Position numbers and translations under genes: made by a program
Notes under the pieces: model-generated
Seen by the model: only the letters and a program-made list of their open reading frames with translations
The model's database searches: none
Told to the model about the DNA's origin: nothing
Assembly: GCA_028551475.1 (NCBI GenBank)
Contig: CM052356.1
Coordinates: 32,515,501 to 32,579,500, forward strand
Length of the DNA: 64,000 bases
Source: Casuarina equisetifolia
Lineage: Eukaryota > Streptophyta > Magnoliopsida > Fagales > Casuarinaceae
Direction: 5' to 3'
Shown here: piece after piece, positions 13,805 to 25,600 of the stretch
How the letters are laid out: each line of letters begins with the position of its first letter
Numbering within the stretch: the stretch's first letter is position 1

Positions 13805-14602
13805 AGAAGAAAAATAGAGTTTAGCCAAAATGCGGAAGTTAATGTATAATTGATTTATATGTGATTACAAAAACTAGAGGCTTTTTTTTCTCATAGGCAA
13901 ACCAAACCTTTTTATAGGTGATTTCAACCTGCTTATTACTCCTATACAACTACATGGAAGTTTACATATTGACCTTAAAGAAAAGCAAAAGGCGTATCCC
14001 GCTCTAGATTTTCCTTAGCTTTCTTGCAGCTTTCTCCTTGCTTTATTCTAGGACTTCCAAGGTACATAACTTGCTAATCGAGGCTTGACATTTGTGCTAT
14101 ATGGTCTTCAAGTTCATACAAGGAGTCATCTAGCTCATTAGTTCCACACTTGTAATTAACAAATGCTGATCTAACTATCCCAATAGTGTAGCAACATGTT
14201 GTGTTGTTTACTGGGTGCTTCCTAAAGTCATGTTGAGACCAGTGAGCTCTATGTGTCTTTATGGGAACAACATGTGCTTGACGTTGCTGAGGCACGTCAA
14301 CACATTGAGGAGCAAGGTAGTCACGTGTTCTAGCTATTATGACTTGTGTCTTCCATGGTTCTACCATTTCTCTATATGATGGAGACAACATAGTTACTGG
14401 TGCAACAATGCCAATTACACTAGGTGGAACTCCATGGTACAACCAATGATCTACATGTCTAACGGGTCCACAATTTGCATGAGCCATCTGAGTTGCTTGT
14501 ATGTTTCCCACTTGTTGAATTGCAGTGAGCATTGTTTAAGTGTTGGTGTATTGTCCTACATGTTTCTTAGAGTTTAAAGATGTATAAGGAGCTTTTTTTT
14601 CA
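13805..14602 (-). repeat. 3' LTR of the left-arm Copia element
   Basis: About 0.8 kb that is homologous to 20550-21391 in the same orientation. The inner edge is set by the preceding purine-rich tract and a TG start at 14602-14601 (minus strand). The outer edge is where similarity to the other LTR ends. I could not find a convincing target-site duplication. Confidence 0.8.
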
Positions 14603-17600
14603 TGCTCCCTCAAATTCAGTGTGGTAATGCAAAAGTTGCTTCTTGAAGATTCGAAGGCTTCTTTTGACAGAGGCTTGGTAAGGGCTTTGGTAAGTTATTT
14701 GCAAGATGGTACATGCTCCGTGATTAGTGTCCCTTGTACAACCTTTTCTCGCACGAAGTGGTAATCTATCTTGAAGTGTTTTAAGCAGTTGTGAAATATA
14801 GGCTTTGTGGTCAAGTGCAACAAAGATATGTTATCATAGTAAAGCGTGATAGGGTTGAACATTCCAACACCAAGATGCTTTAGCAAGTGGAGTATCCATA
14901 CTCCTTCAGTAATGCTAAAGGCTAGTGAACGGTATTCAACTTGGGTAGAAGACTTTGACACCAAATGTTGTGTCTTGGAGCTCAAGAAACAAGGTTTGCT
15001 TTAATAAAGAGAAAATATCCTGTCGTTGAGCATCTACTTTATGGGCAACCAGCATAGTCGAAGTTCATGAACCCATAAAGGTTCACTAAGCTATTTACGT
15101 AAATCTGGGGTTTAAAAGAGCAAGTCCCATGCAAATACCTCAAAACATGTTTAAGTTCAAAGAAGTCCAAGGTAGTCGATCTTGCCATTTCTTGACATAG
15201 TCAGTTGACAACATATGAAAGATCTGAATTAGTGAATGTAATATATTGGAGTGCATCTAGGATGGAATGAAACTGAGTTGGATTTGAGAGAGGTGTATCT
15301 CCATCCAACATCTGAGAAGGCATGAAAGCAATTGGTGTTGCCAGGGGCTTGTAGAAACTCATATTTGCTATGTGCAAAATGTCTAAGGCATATTGTTCCT
15401 GTGAGATGAACAAGCCTTCATGGTTGTAATGTACTAGAACACCAAGGAAAAGTGCAACTTCACTAGATCTTTGATTGGGAACTTTGCATGGAGAGCTGTA
15501 GCAAAATAGTCAAGCAATAGAGGGCTACTCCCTGTCACGATCAAATCATCTACATAGATGAGGACCCATACCTAATTCTTACCATGACTATAAACAAACA
15601 ATGAATGATCATATGGAGAGCAGTTGAACCCTCTGTCAAGTAGGAAGGAACATAATTTGTCAAACCACACTTGTGGTCCTTGCTTAAGGTCGTAAAGAGC
15701 CTTCTTGTGTGAAGAAACATATTAAGGGAAGTGAGAGCTGTGGAAACCCGGTGGTTGTTCCATGAACATGGGTTCTAAGAGCTTACCATGCAAAAAGGCA
15801 TTGTCTATGTCAAATTGGCGTAAATGCCAATCTTGAATAGCAACTAGTGTGAGTATCATGCACACAGTACTGGGTCAGATAACTGGATTGTAGGTTTCCA
15901 AATAATCCACCCCAAGCTCTTGGTGGTAACCAAAGGCTACTAATCTAGCTTTGAGCCGTTATAGTGTGGCATTGGGGCTCAACTTGGGTTTAAAAACCCA
16001 TTTTCACCCCCACTATATTCATAGTAAGTTCACGAGGGACAAGTTCCCATGTACCGTTATGGGTTAATGCATTCATTTTAGCTAACATAACATCTCTCTA
16101 ACTTTGGTGCTTAAGACCACTGTGAATATTAGTAGGGACTAAAGGAATGGAAGGTGGATGGAACAGAGCATATTTTGGATTTGGTTAGTGAATGCCCTAC
16201 ATGCTTCTTGTTGCCATGGAATGAGTCTTCCCAATGAATGGCTTTTCTGAAGGAGTATTGTGTACAGGAATGGAAGGTGGGTTTGACAAGTTGGTGGGTA
16301 AAAGTGATATAGAAACCTCGGAGGGATTGTTGTACATGATTTCCACATGGTTGGGTGATGTAGTTTCAATGTCACATAAGAAATGCAATACAGTTGGTGG
16401 GGCTGTGTTGTTAGGTGTTGGACAAGTGTGGTTTGGAGTGACAGAAATGCTAGGCAAGGAAGGTTCCATGTCATGAGGAGAGAGACATGTATTGGGTGGT
16501 ACATGCAAATACTAGCAAATTAATGGGTTTACGTCATGGTGAGGAAAATGGGTATCTTCAATGGTACATGTGATATCTCTGTCTTGGTTAATAGGAGTGG
16601 AAAAATAAGGTGTTTCTATGAGTGGGAGTGTTGATGCAAGGGTCCTATTAGTGTGAGGAGGAGAGATAGTCGTTGGATCTATATGGTAAGATGATGGAGG
16701 ATTTGTGGTGGTTATTGACTTGGATATAGCTAATGGATGAGGATAATGAGATTGGTGACATGACTGCAAGTCGCACACATGTTGATTCTCAACACATGAT
16801 GGTACAATACAAGGTTGTTCTCTCGAGGTGATGGAGTTTTGGTGGAAATTTTCACATTCTTTTATGGGAGGATGATCATTCAAGAAAGGAAAAGTTTCTT
16901 CATTAAATATTACATGACGTGAAATAAAAAGTTTACCTATCTCACAATGGTAGCACTTGTAGCCCTTGTGCTTGGCATTATATCCTAAGAAAACACAAGG
17001 TATTTTATTGATAGCTTGTCCATGAGGGTGGTTCAAAGGCAAGGAAAACATTAGGTTCCAAACACCCTCAATGTTCCATAGTTCGGTGCTCGATGATATA
17101 AAAGCTCATAAGGACTTTTCCCCTTTTCAAGAATAGTTGAAGGCAAACAATTAATCAAGTAGATTGATGTAGAAAAGGCACCCACCCAAAATTTTTTAGG
17201 TGCAAAAGCTTGAAGAAGCATTGATCTTTCCAATTCAATTATATGTCAATGCTTTCACTCAACAATTCTATTTTGTTGTGGTGTGTAAGGACATGACAAT
17301 TGTTAAAGTATCCCGTGACATTTCAAGTAAAAGTTAAGTTCATTGCTAGTATACTCACCTCCATTGTCAGATTATAAAATTTTAATTTTTGCATTGAGTT
17401 GTTTTTCAGCCATGACATGAAATGTCTTAGAAATTCCACAAAAGTTAGACCTTTTCTTTATTGGGTAAAACCAAGTAAAATGAGTACAATCATCGACCAA
17501 TACAACATAATAAAAGAAGCCTTGATAGAAAGGAGTTGAGGAGGGTCCCCAAAGATTGCTATGTATTTTCTCCAGAGGTGTATTTGATAGATGAGTTGAG

Positions 17601-18211
17601 GGTGAAAGGGGTAAAGCATGACTTTTGCTGAGTGTGCAAATAGTGTAGATAGAAGGAATGTCACTATGAACTTCTATCAATTTGCGATTTAAAGGAATTT
17701 TAAAAGCTGTAAATTTGAGTGACATAATCTTTTATGCCACGTGCCACCGTCTGTTCTCTGTTGGTATATAGAGAAGAGGGCTTGAGTGTTTTCCATGGGC
17801 AACATGTATAGATCCTTTGTCTATGTCCTTAAAGCACGATTTCCTGAGTGATCAAGTCCTTAACAGCAAAAGAATAACGGTAAAAAATAACCATGCATGG
17901 GATATCATCGGTCAATTTGGAGATAGACAAAAGATTTCGTGTTATGTGTGGAAAGACTAATACTGATTTTGGCTCGATTTTCCCATTTCCAATGGTGGTT
18001 GAACGAGTGTGAGAGATTGGCAATGATATACCATTCTTGACTAAGATACTATCCAAACCATAGTAAGGGCAAGAGTTTTTAAGATTACCTACAAACTTAG
18101 TGATCTGGGAGGAGGCACATGAGTTAACAACCTGGTCAGTACTTGGGTTTTCGATCACTTGGAGGGCAGTCAGGCCTTAGGGATCTTAGTTGTTTGGAAT
18201 GAATGATTAGA

Positions 18212-19564
18212 TGTTCGGTGAAATTCTAAATGCAAGTGAACATGTCGAACAAGTAATATAATGATAAGAAAGTGTATCGTCCTACGAAAATTGGTGAATA
18301 CTAGACTAATTAAGTACCAACAATGAACTAATCTTAAAATTTATCTAGCAAATCAAAAGGAAGTTGATGATGAAATACAATTTAAAATTTTCAAAACAAA
18401 ATTCAAGACTAATTGAAATTAAATCCAAGTAAGAAATATCAATATGAGAAACATGTTAGAGCATTCGATTTCACTATAACTTCTAGATATGAATTTCCAT
18501 AATTTATGCCTGGAAGATTGACAATACCTATGTGATGGTGGAATTTCTTAATTTATTCACTATTCAATGTCTAGGTGTAGCAAACCTACTTCATTTATTA
18601 ATTTACTATATCTCTATGTGAATTTAAATAAATAAAATGTATTAAGATCTATGAACATTCCTGGTTTACAATAAATCTTTTAATCATCTTATCACCAAAA
18701 TCCACACAAATAACATGGTATATGTCTATCCATATTTAATTCATGATTATATATTATAAAAAATAATTACATATTATTATCTTTCAGTCTCAAATATGTA
18801 CATCAAATCATTTAAGTGGTGACCAATCATTTAAAAGCATTAAACATAATAATATATAACTCACACAAATAAAATATCTTGCAAAACATAAAAACTTATA
18901 GGATTCACATCATCATAGTTAGGCTACATCATCACTCTAACAAAAGGAATTTAGAACATAATGAAATAATAAACCAAAACAATGGTAGAAATTAAGGAAA
19001 ACATCTTAAACAAAGAAAAACAAGAAAGTTGTCACCACACTGTCTTCTTTTCAAGAATTCTTCCTTGATTTTCTTCTTAATTTTCTCTTTCTTCCTTGGT
19101 TTCAGTGGCACCTTCTTTTCTTTCTCTCTTTTCCTCTTCTTCTTGTGCAATGCTCCTTCTTTATATAGGGACTAGGGTCTAGAATTATCTCCTTATCCCA
19201 ATAGAATTGGGTTTTGGACTCCCAAGACAATTGGGTTTTGGACTTTTATATTAATTAGGCTTTGAACTCTTAATATGACTAGGTTTTCTAATTATTTAGA
19301 AAACCCAATAACAATAAAAATCTAATAACAATCATCCCAAAGCCCAAGCCCATCTTGATTTTCTTGACTTTGATATTTTGACCATCTTTTGCCACATAAT
19401 AAGTATCAGGTTCTTCATGCTTGTACTTTTTCTTCATGCCTTCTTATGCTACATAAACAAGATAAATTTAAGTAAACAAAGATGAATTTAAATATTTTCT
19501 CACAAGCATTAGATAATTTATTACTTAAATTAGATAAAATAACTCTATAAAAATAGAGTTATCA
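18212..19564 (-). mobile_element. Solo LTR nested in the Copia element (left-arm copy)
   Basis: A 1,353-bp insertion starts TGATAACTC and ends ACCGAACA when read on the minus strand. It is flanked by the exact 5-bp target-site duplication TCTAA (18207-18211 and 19565-19569 on the plus strand as TTAGA). It begins with TG and ends with CA, contains no coding domain, primer site or second LTR, and splits the Copia element between its gag and protease regions. That is the form of a solo LTR left by recombination between two LTRs. The start, with a short hairpin around TATAGAG, resembles LTRs of some plant Ty3/Gypsy elements, but the family is a guess. Confidence 0.85.
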
Positions 19565-20524
19565 TTAGACCTTCTCCAACATTCCAGAGCTATGTGTCAT
19601 CTTTTGCCACAAATTTGACATGAAGTTAGAGGTTGATTATCAATAGTAAAAGGGTTACCTAATTTTTCAGTTGAGTTTCAAGGGTTGGGTTTGTTTGGAG
19701 TGTGAAGGTTCAAAGTTAAAGGAGTGAACTCTCATCCTTATAAGGTGAAAGATGGAAAGAACCTTTCTTGTGAAGTATTGCGACCTCCACAGTTGTTTCG
19801 TTAAGTAGAAAAGACCATGTTTTCATTAGGGGTGATACCAGGATGAGTTGAGTACTTGTTTAAGAAGGACTTAAAGGCTTGTAATTGAGATACCACTACA
19901 CTAAATTGAGGAATTGATGGTTGAAATATTGTTGTTTTGAAAGCCTCATATTCTTAACCAAGGCTTTCAAGGAGACAAAATGTCTTGGAGGGATTTGAAA
20001 AGGGCTTCCTAATTAAGCTTAGTTGATTCAACATGCTTTTGAAGTCAGCCAAGAAGATAGGGAGATTCCTCCTTTCTTTATGGAAGTTATGTAGCTGTGA
20101 AAGTAGATCAAATTCATGAGTTTTAGTTCACTGTGTGAAGTGATTAGCCAGAGCATTCCATGCTTGAGCAGATGATTCAAGCTTAAATATGTGGCCAAGG
20201 CTCATTCGGAGAGTGTGCTAATAATCTAGGATTTTACCAATGCATCACTTTGCATCCATGCATCGTAGGTAGGATTTAATTCATCCTTTCCTTCAATTGA
20301 GTGAACAGCTAGAGGACATGGAGATCTCTAGTGATGAATCCAATGAGTTTTTGAGTTTGGTTGAGTGATTTGATCTGTGTCATCCATGGAAGGTAGTTAC
20401 CTTCAGTGAGTTTTATAGTATCAAAGTTATTGACATTGACAGTGGTAGGGAAAAGGTAGAGTGCAGCTGTGATAAATAATGACATGATGATAGTGAGTAA
20501 TGGGGTTAGGTATGGTGTGGTGTG

Positions 20525-20549
20525 GGATCGAAACCTGGCTTCGATACTA
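20525..20549 (-). other. Primer-binding site (initiator tRNA-Met complement) of the Copia element
   Basis: The 25 bases directly inside the 5' LTR contain GAAGCCAGGTTTCGATCC on the minus strand. This is the complement of the acceptor-stem end of plant initiator methionine tRNA. It is the usual primer of plant Copia elements and fixes element orientation. It is not a tRNA gene. Confidence 0.85.
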
Positions 20550-21391
20550 AGAAGAAAAATAGAGTTTGGCCAAAATGCATAAGTTGATGTATGATTGATT
20601 TGCATATGATTACAGAGACTAGAGGCTTGTTTTTCTCATAGGCAAGCCACACCCTTTTATAGGTGATTTCAACTTGCTTATTACTCCCATACAACTACAT
20701 GGAAGTTTACATATTGACCTTAAAGAAAAGCAAAAGGCATATCCTACTTTAGATTTTCCTTAGCTTTCTTGCACTTTTCTCCTTGCTTTACGCTAGGACT
20801 TCTAGGATACATAACCTAATGATCGAGGCTTGACATCTGTGTTGTATGGTCTTTAAGTTCATACGAGGAGTCATCCAGCTTACTAGTTCCACACTTGTAA
20901 TTGACAAATGCTGATCTACCTGTCCCAATAGTGTAGCAACACATTGTGTTGTTTGTTGGGTGCTTCCCAAAGTCATGTTGAGACTAGTGAACTCTATGTG
21001 TCTTTACGAGAATAACATGTGTTTGATGCTGTTAAGGCACATCAACACGTTGAGGAGCAAGATAGTCACATGTTCTAGCTACTATGACTTGTGTCTTCCA
21101 TGGTTCTACCATTTCTCTATCTGATGGAGACAACATAGTTGTTGGTACAACAGTCTTGATTACAACAAATGGAACTCCATGGTACAACAGTCTTGATTAC
21201 AACAAGTGGAACTCCATGGTACAACTAATGATTTGCATGTCTAACATGTCCATGGTCTGCACAAGCCATCTGAGTTTCTTGCATGTTTCCCATTTGTTGA
21301 ACTACAATGAGCATTGTTTAAGTGTTGGTGTGCTATCTTGCATACTTCTCAGAGTTTAAAGACGCTTGAGGAGCTTCTTTTTTAACTCGCA
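20550..21391 (-). repeat. 5' LTR of the left-arm Copia element
   Basis: Homologous to 13805-14602 and lying immediately upstream of the primer-binding site. It carries a short internal tandem duplication near 21147-21222 not seen in the other LTR. The outer edge is approximate. Confidence 0.8.
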
Positions 21392-21446
21392 TGACATAAG
21401 CGCTGGCATAGTCAAAGAAACAATGGAGTTGGCTTACGAGAAGGTG

Positions 21447-21793
21447 TGTTGGAAAAATCAAGCTAAAACAAGCTCACAAGCGCCATGATCAAGTAGCTTA
21501 TCTTAGGACACGAAACTTAGCTTGAAACGTACTTGGTTTTGGCTCCATTCTTAGTTGCTAATGACTAGAATCTTCTCTTTTATTACTCTTATCACAAAGT
21601 AATACAGCCGGCAAGTAGAGGAAATTCTCAATTGTATTGCAGTGAGTAAAGTTGTACAATAACATGTCATTATATACAAGGTTACACGAATCTAATATGG
21701 AAAACCTAATGTGACTAAATAACTACATTAATCAACATATATACAACTATCCAAATATAGTGCAATGGGTATATGCTAGTTCTTTTCATAACA
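21447..21793 (-). mobile_element. LTR remnant of a second retroelement (left-arm copy)
   Basis: On the minus strand a 347-bp segment begins TGTTATGAAAAG and ends TTTTCCAACA. It is directly preceded by the purine-rich TTTAGGAGAGT, as expected for a polypurine tract followed by a 3' LTR. Only this end is seen; no internal domains follow. It is a fossil of a Copia-like or small non-autonomous element of unknown family. Confidence 0.5.
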
Positions 21794-22639
21794 ACTCTCC
21801 TAAATCATTAGCTTGATGAGGTAGCTTTAGTTCGCTAAAGATCTAGCAAGTGGTTAGAGGCAAAAACATGAATGTGTTTTTTCTTAGTTTCTCCTCTCCT
21901 ATTTCTTTATGGTGTGCGTGTTATTAAACAAAGCGTGAAAGGTGTGTAACATGTCTGAGAAGGCCAAAATTTGGTATTCCAATTTTGCCCCTTGCATTAG
22001 TTTAAACCATAAACACTTCCCAATTTATCAATAATGTAGGATCTTCACAAAATACGGATTATCAATGTATATATTGAGAGCTAAATGAGGGATTTCGCCA
22101 TTTACTAAATGTGTTGCCCATATAGTTCTTTTCATCACAATTTTATATGGTAAACACCGGCCCACACTAGTTAATCTCATATTTAACAATTAAGAATCTA
22201 AAATGTCTCAACTGAATGGACTACAAAAAACATTGATTCAAAAACAAGTTTAATAACTCTGTAATTTCCATTGATATAAGCCTACTTTAGTAAGGACTAT
22301 TGCAAATAGTCCAACAGGCCGGTCAAACTCTCGCTCGAGGAATGGAGAGTTCTCACCAACGAGAAAAGGAAGTTCCCAGTTTGCAACTTGGAAGCAAACA
22401 GAACCTTTCCTAAGCGCACAAGCAAATAAAGTGGCTTTCGCAGTGGGCTTTCTGGGTCCTTTTGATTGCCGTGTCCTCCTCCTCTACTCCATACCTTTCG
22501 TGTCCGGAGTCCGAAGTCCAAGCAGAAAAAACAAGGAACAAGAAAAGATTTTATATGAAGCCCCACCCCCGCAATCCCTTTGCTTTTGTCTACTCTATTC
22601 CTCTGAACGTCTGTGATCTGAAGAAGAAGAAGCAGTAGA
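21794..22639 (+). promoter_or_regulatory. Upstream region and probable core promoter of ClpD (left copy)
   Basis: No gene is seen here. A TATA-like TTTATATG lies at about 22549-22556, some 85 bases before the ClpD ATG. It is followed by a C-rich, then CT-rich leader, a common arrangement in plant promoters. The same sequence is mirrored upstream of the right copy. I could not confirm the NAC or zinc-finger binding sites known from the Arabidopsis ERD1 promoter. Confidence 0.45.
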
Positions 22640-25600
22640 ATGCAATTGTCGTCAAATTGCTTCCAGCCGAGAGGTTTCACCTACACGCGTCATCATTTCT
22701 CTCTACCGCTTCCGTTTTCTCCTCATCATCATTATCACCCTCTTCCACCTTCCCATCATCATCATCATCATCATCACCCTCCTCCCCATGCAAGAAGTAT
22801 TCGTCATCATCATCACCCTCCTTCCAATGCAAGAAGTGTCAGTGTTAATGGTTTTCTCAAGTCTTGTGCCCATGAGCACCACAAGGTGCTTCCTGTCTGC
22901 TTCTCATTTCGCTCTCTGCCTTTCTCCGCTGTCAGTAATATTACTAGCATTAGCTCAACTCGTTGGAGGAAGAAGAGGCATTTTTCCATGGTCTCAGCGG
23001 GTGGTGGGGGCTTGGAACGATTCACGAAACGAGCAATCAAGGTCGTAATCTATTCCCAGAGAGAAGCGAAAGCTCTTGGCAAGGATATGGTATTTCCCCA
23101 GCATCTCTTGCTTGGTTTAATCGCTGAGGACGAGGAGGAACATCGCTACCATTCTCTCCACGAAGGCTTTCTTGGATCGCACATCAGTCTACACAAGGCC
23201 CGTGATACCGTTCGCGCCACTTGGCATCAACACCACCATGTTCCTATCAGTGTCAGTAGTAGTAGCACTAGTGCAGCTGTTCCATTTTCGATTAGCACAA
23301 AGCGTGTCTTTGAGGCTGCGCTCCTCTACTCCAAGACCATGTCTCATCATTTCATCGCGCCGGAGCACATCTCCATAGCACTTTTCACCCTTGATGATGG
23401 CAGTGCCGCACGAGTCGTTACGAGGTAGGCCCTCCATCTCTCCCTCTCTTTTGGAAGTAGACTCTAGAGCGAATCTTAATCATAACCGTTGTTGGGTGTT
23501 TCCTCCTAGAGAAAGGCTTCAGCAGTAAATTTCTTCTAATTGTGCTCCCTAATTAATTTGCGGATAATATCTGAACTGGAAGAAATGTAGTGCCAATTCA
23601 TCATGTTAATTCTTCCATATCAAATATAATTTCAGACTGGGGGCAAATATCAATCAATTGGCTGCGGTGGCACTCTCCAGACTTCAAGCGGAGCTTGTCA
23701 AAGATGATAGAGACACCTCTTTGGCATTTCATGGGACACGAGAAAAATTATTTTCTAGAAAAACCAATCTCATGAGATCCTCTGAAAAGCCGAGAGGTAA
23801 CCCGTGAATATCTCGGGTTTCGTTTGTTTTCTGATAACGAAACAGAGAGTAATATTTTAAAGTTTAATTGAATTATCAGAGAGAAGTGCTTTAGCACAAT
23901 TCTGTGTGGATCTTACGGCCCGTGCTAGTGGAGGGTTCATTGATCCTGTTATTGGCAGAGAAACTGAACTTCATAGAGTTATCCAGATACTTTGCCGCAG
24001 AACTAAAAATAACGCCATTCTTCTTGGTGAAAGCGGTGTTGGAAAAACAGCCATCGCTGAAGGACTCGCAAATAACATTGCACATGCAGACGTTCCTTTT
24101 TTTCTCTTGGTGTGCTATAATTCTTCTATTTCCATACTCATCCAAATGCATCTGCTTATGCTTCAAAAAAAAAAGTGTTTTGTTACTATTTTGAATAGTT
24201 TTTTGTTGCTTTCATAGACAAAACGTGTAATGTCCTTGGATATAGCACAGTTAATGGCTGGTGCTAAGGAGAGGGGAGAATTAGAGGCTCGCGTTACAAC
24301 ATTAATTGATGAAATACTGAAAGCAGGTGGTGGCATTTTTGGGGTTCCATTTAGAAATAGAAATGCTCTGGCCGTTGCTGGCTCCTAATATGCTTTCATT
24401 TGCAGGTGATGTCATTCTTTTTATTGATGAAGTTCACATACTTGTTGAGTTTGGAACTGCTGGACGAGGAAATAAGGGGTCTGGTCTTGACATTGCTAAT
24501 CTGTTGAAACCATTATTAGGGAGGGGTCAATTACAGGTGCTTGTTTCTCCTGCAATGTTGCTCTTCTCGTAATTAGGCACGTTACTGGCCCCTGAAGGTC
24601 TGCTATTTAGGAATCCCAACGATAAAAATCGATGTCACAAAACCATGGATAGATCGCTCAAGGGAGCAACTTGGGGTAGATGCAAGATTCTTTTTCTTGC
24701 CAAAGGAAAAAGTCCACTTTTCAGCACGCACTATTTCCTATGTTTTGTTGGTCAAATAGCCTGATTGTGTGACCTTCAAAGCCTGATTAATGCTCCTTAC
24801 TAGCTGTTGTGCTTTCTGTCCAGCCTAATGATTATTGAAGCATGACTCCTAAATTGAAATTATCCTTTGTTAAATAGCTGTAAAAGCTGCAGCTTATTGG
24901 GAGTAATGTTATTACGTAGAGAACAGGATTGGTGATTGGCCTTCAGATTCCATGCGTGGGATAGCTGACTAAATGGACGATCAGAATAACATTGTATCCC
25001 CACTGGGGTTAGGATTTCAGCTTGAACCTGTCAGACTCGTTTAGTATTATGCTGTGTAGCAACTCTCAGCGTCCCTGCAGAGTTCCAATGAATAAGTTCG
25101 AGTTGTGCTCAATAAGTACCTGTTCAATGAAAGTTTATGATGGCCGGTAGAATTTGTCCTAGATGATGGAGCATTGTTATGTTGTCTGATATGGTGCAAC
25201 CATTGGAAATTTTTCTCTGCTGATAATATTTACTTTTAGTAGTTAAAAGAAATTAACATATGACAAAACACTTGTTCCCTCTTGAGATTGTAATTTAGTT
25301 ATCGTTGCCTTTCTTGATATATCTTCACAGTCGGGAAGATATCTCCATTTTTTGCTCCAAAGTTGTCATAAGGGTGAGCAATAGGACTTTATAATATCTT
25401 CCAATCACTTATCTTTTCCCCTGTTTGATAAGTACGCAGCACTAGGACAGCATATTCCTTGATGTATTTTCTGTTCCTAAAGAAATTGTTTTAATTTTAT
25501 ATTTGCTTTTGTTTTTGAATTTTGGACTGCTATGTAATGTCACTTCTACTATTGTTTTAGAAATTATGTGACTGTAGTTACGGTATGACCTCATTGATGG

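Larger units (their letters stand above)
13805..21391 (-). mobile_element. Broken Ty1/Copia LTR retrotransposon (left-arm copy)
   Basis: An old Copia-type element on the minus strand, about 6.2 kb without the nested insertion. Parts in element order: 5' LTR about 20550-21391; primer-binding site at 20525-20549, matching the 3' end of plant initiator-methionine tRNA at nearly all positions; gag region about 19570-20520; protease and GAG-pre-integrase region about 17700-18200; integrase about 16950-17700; reverse transcriptase about 15200-16000 with a YVDD box near 15544-15555; RNase H about 14695-14985; polypurine tract next to 14603; 3' LTR about 13805-14602. The two LTRs look roughly 85-90 % identical by eye, suggesting an insertion some millions of years old. 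It is broken, with about a dozen or more disruptions across gag-pol. The Copia order (integrase before reverse transcriptase) is clear. Confidence 0.9.

Noticed and set aside
14074-14532. 152-residue open frame on the minus strand
   Set aside because: It lies within the LTR of the Copia element, is matched by diverged sequence in the other LTR, and resembles no protein.
20525-20549. tRNA-Met-like sequence
   Set aside because: Only the 3' end complement is present, directly inside an LTR. It is a retrotransposon primer-binding site, not a tRNA gene.
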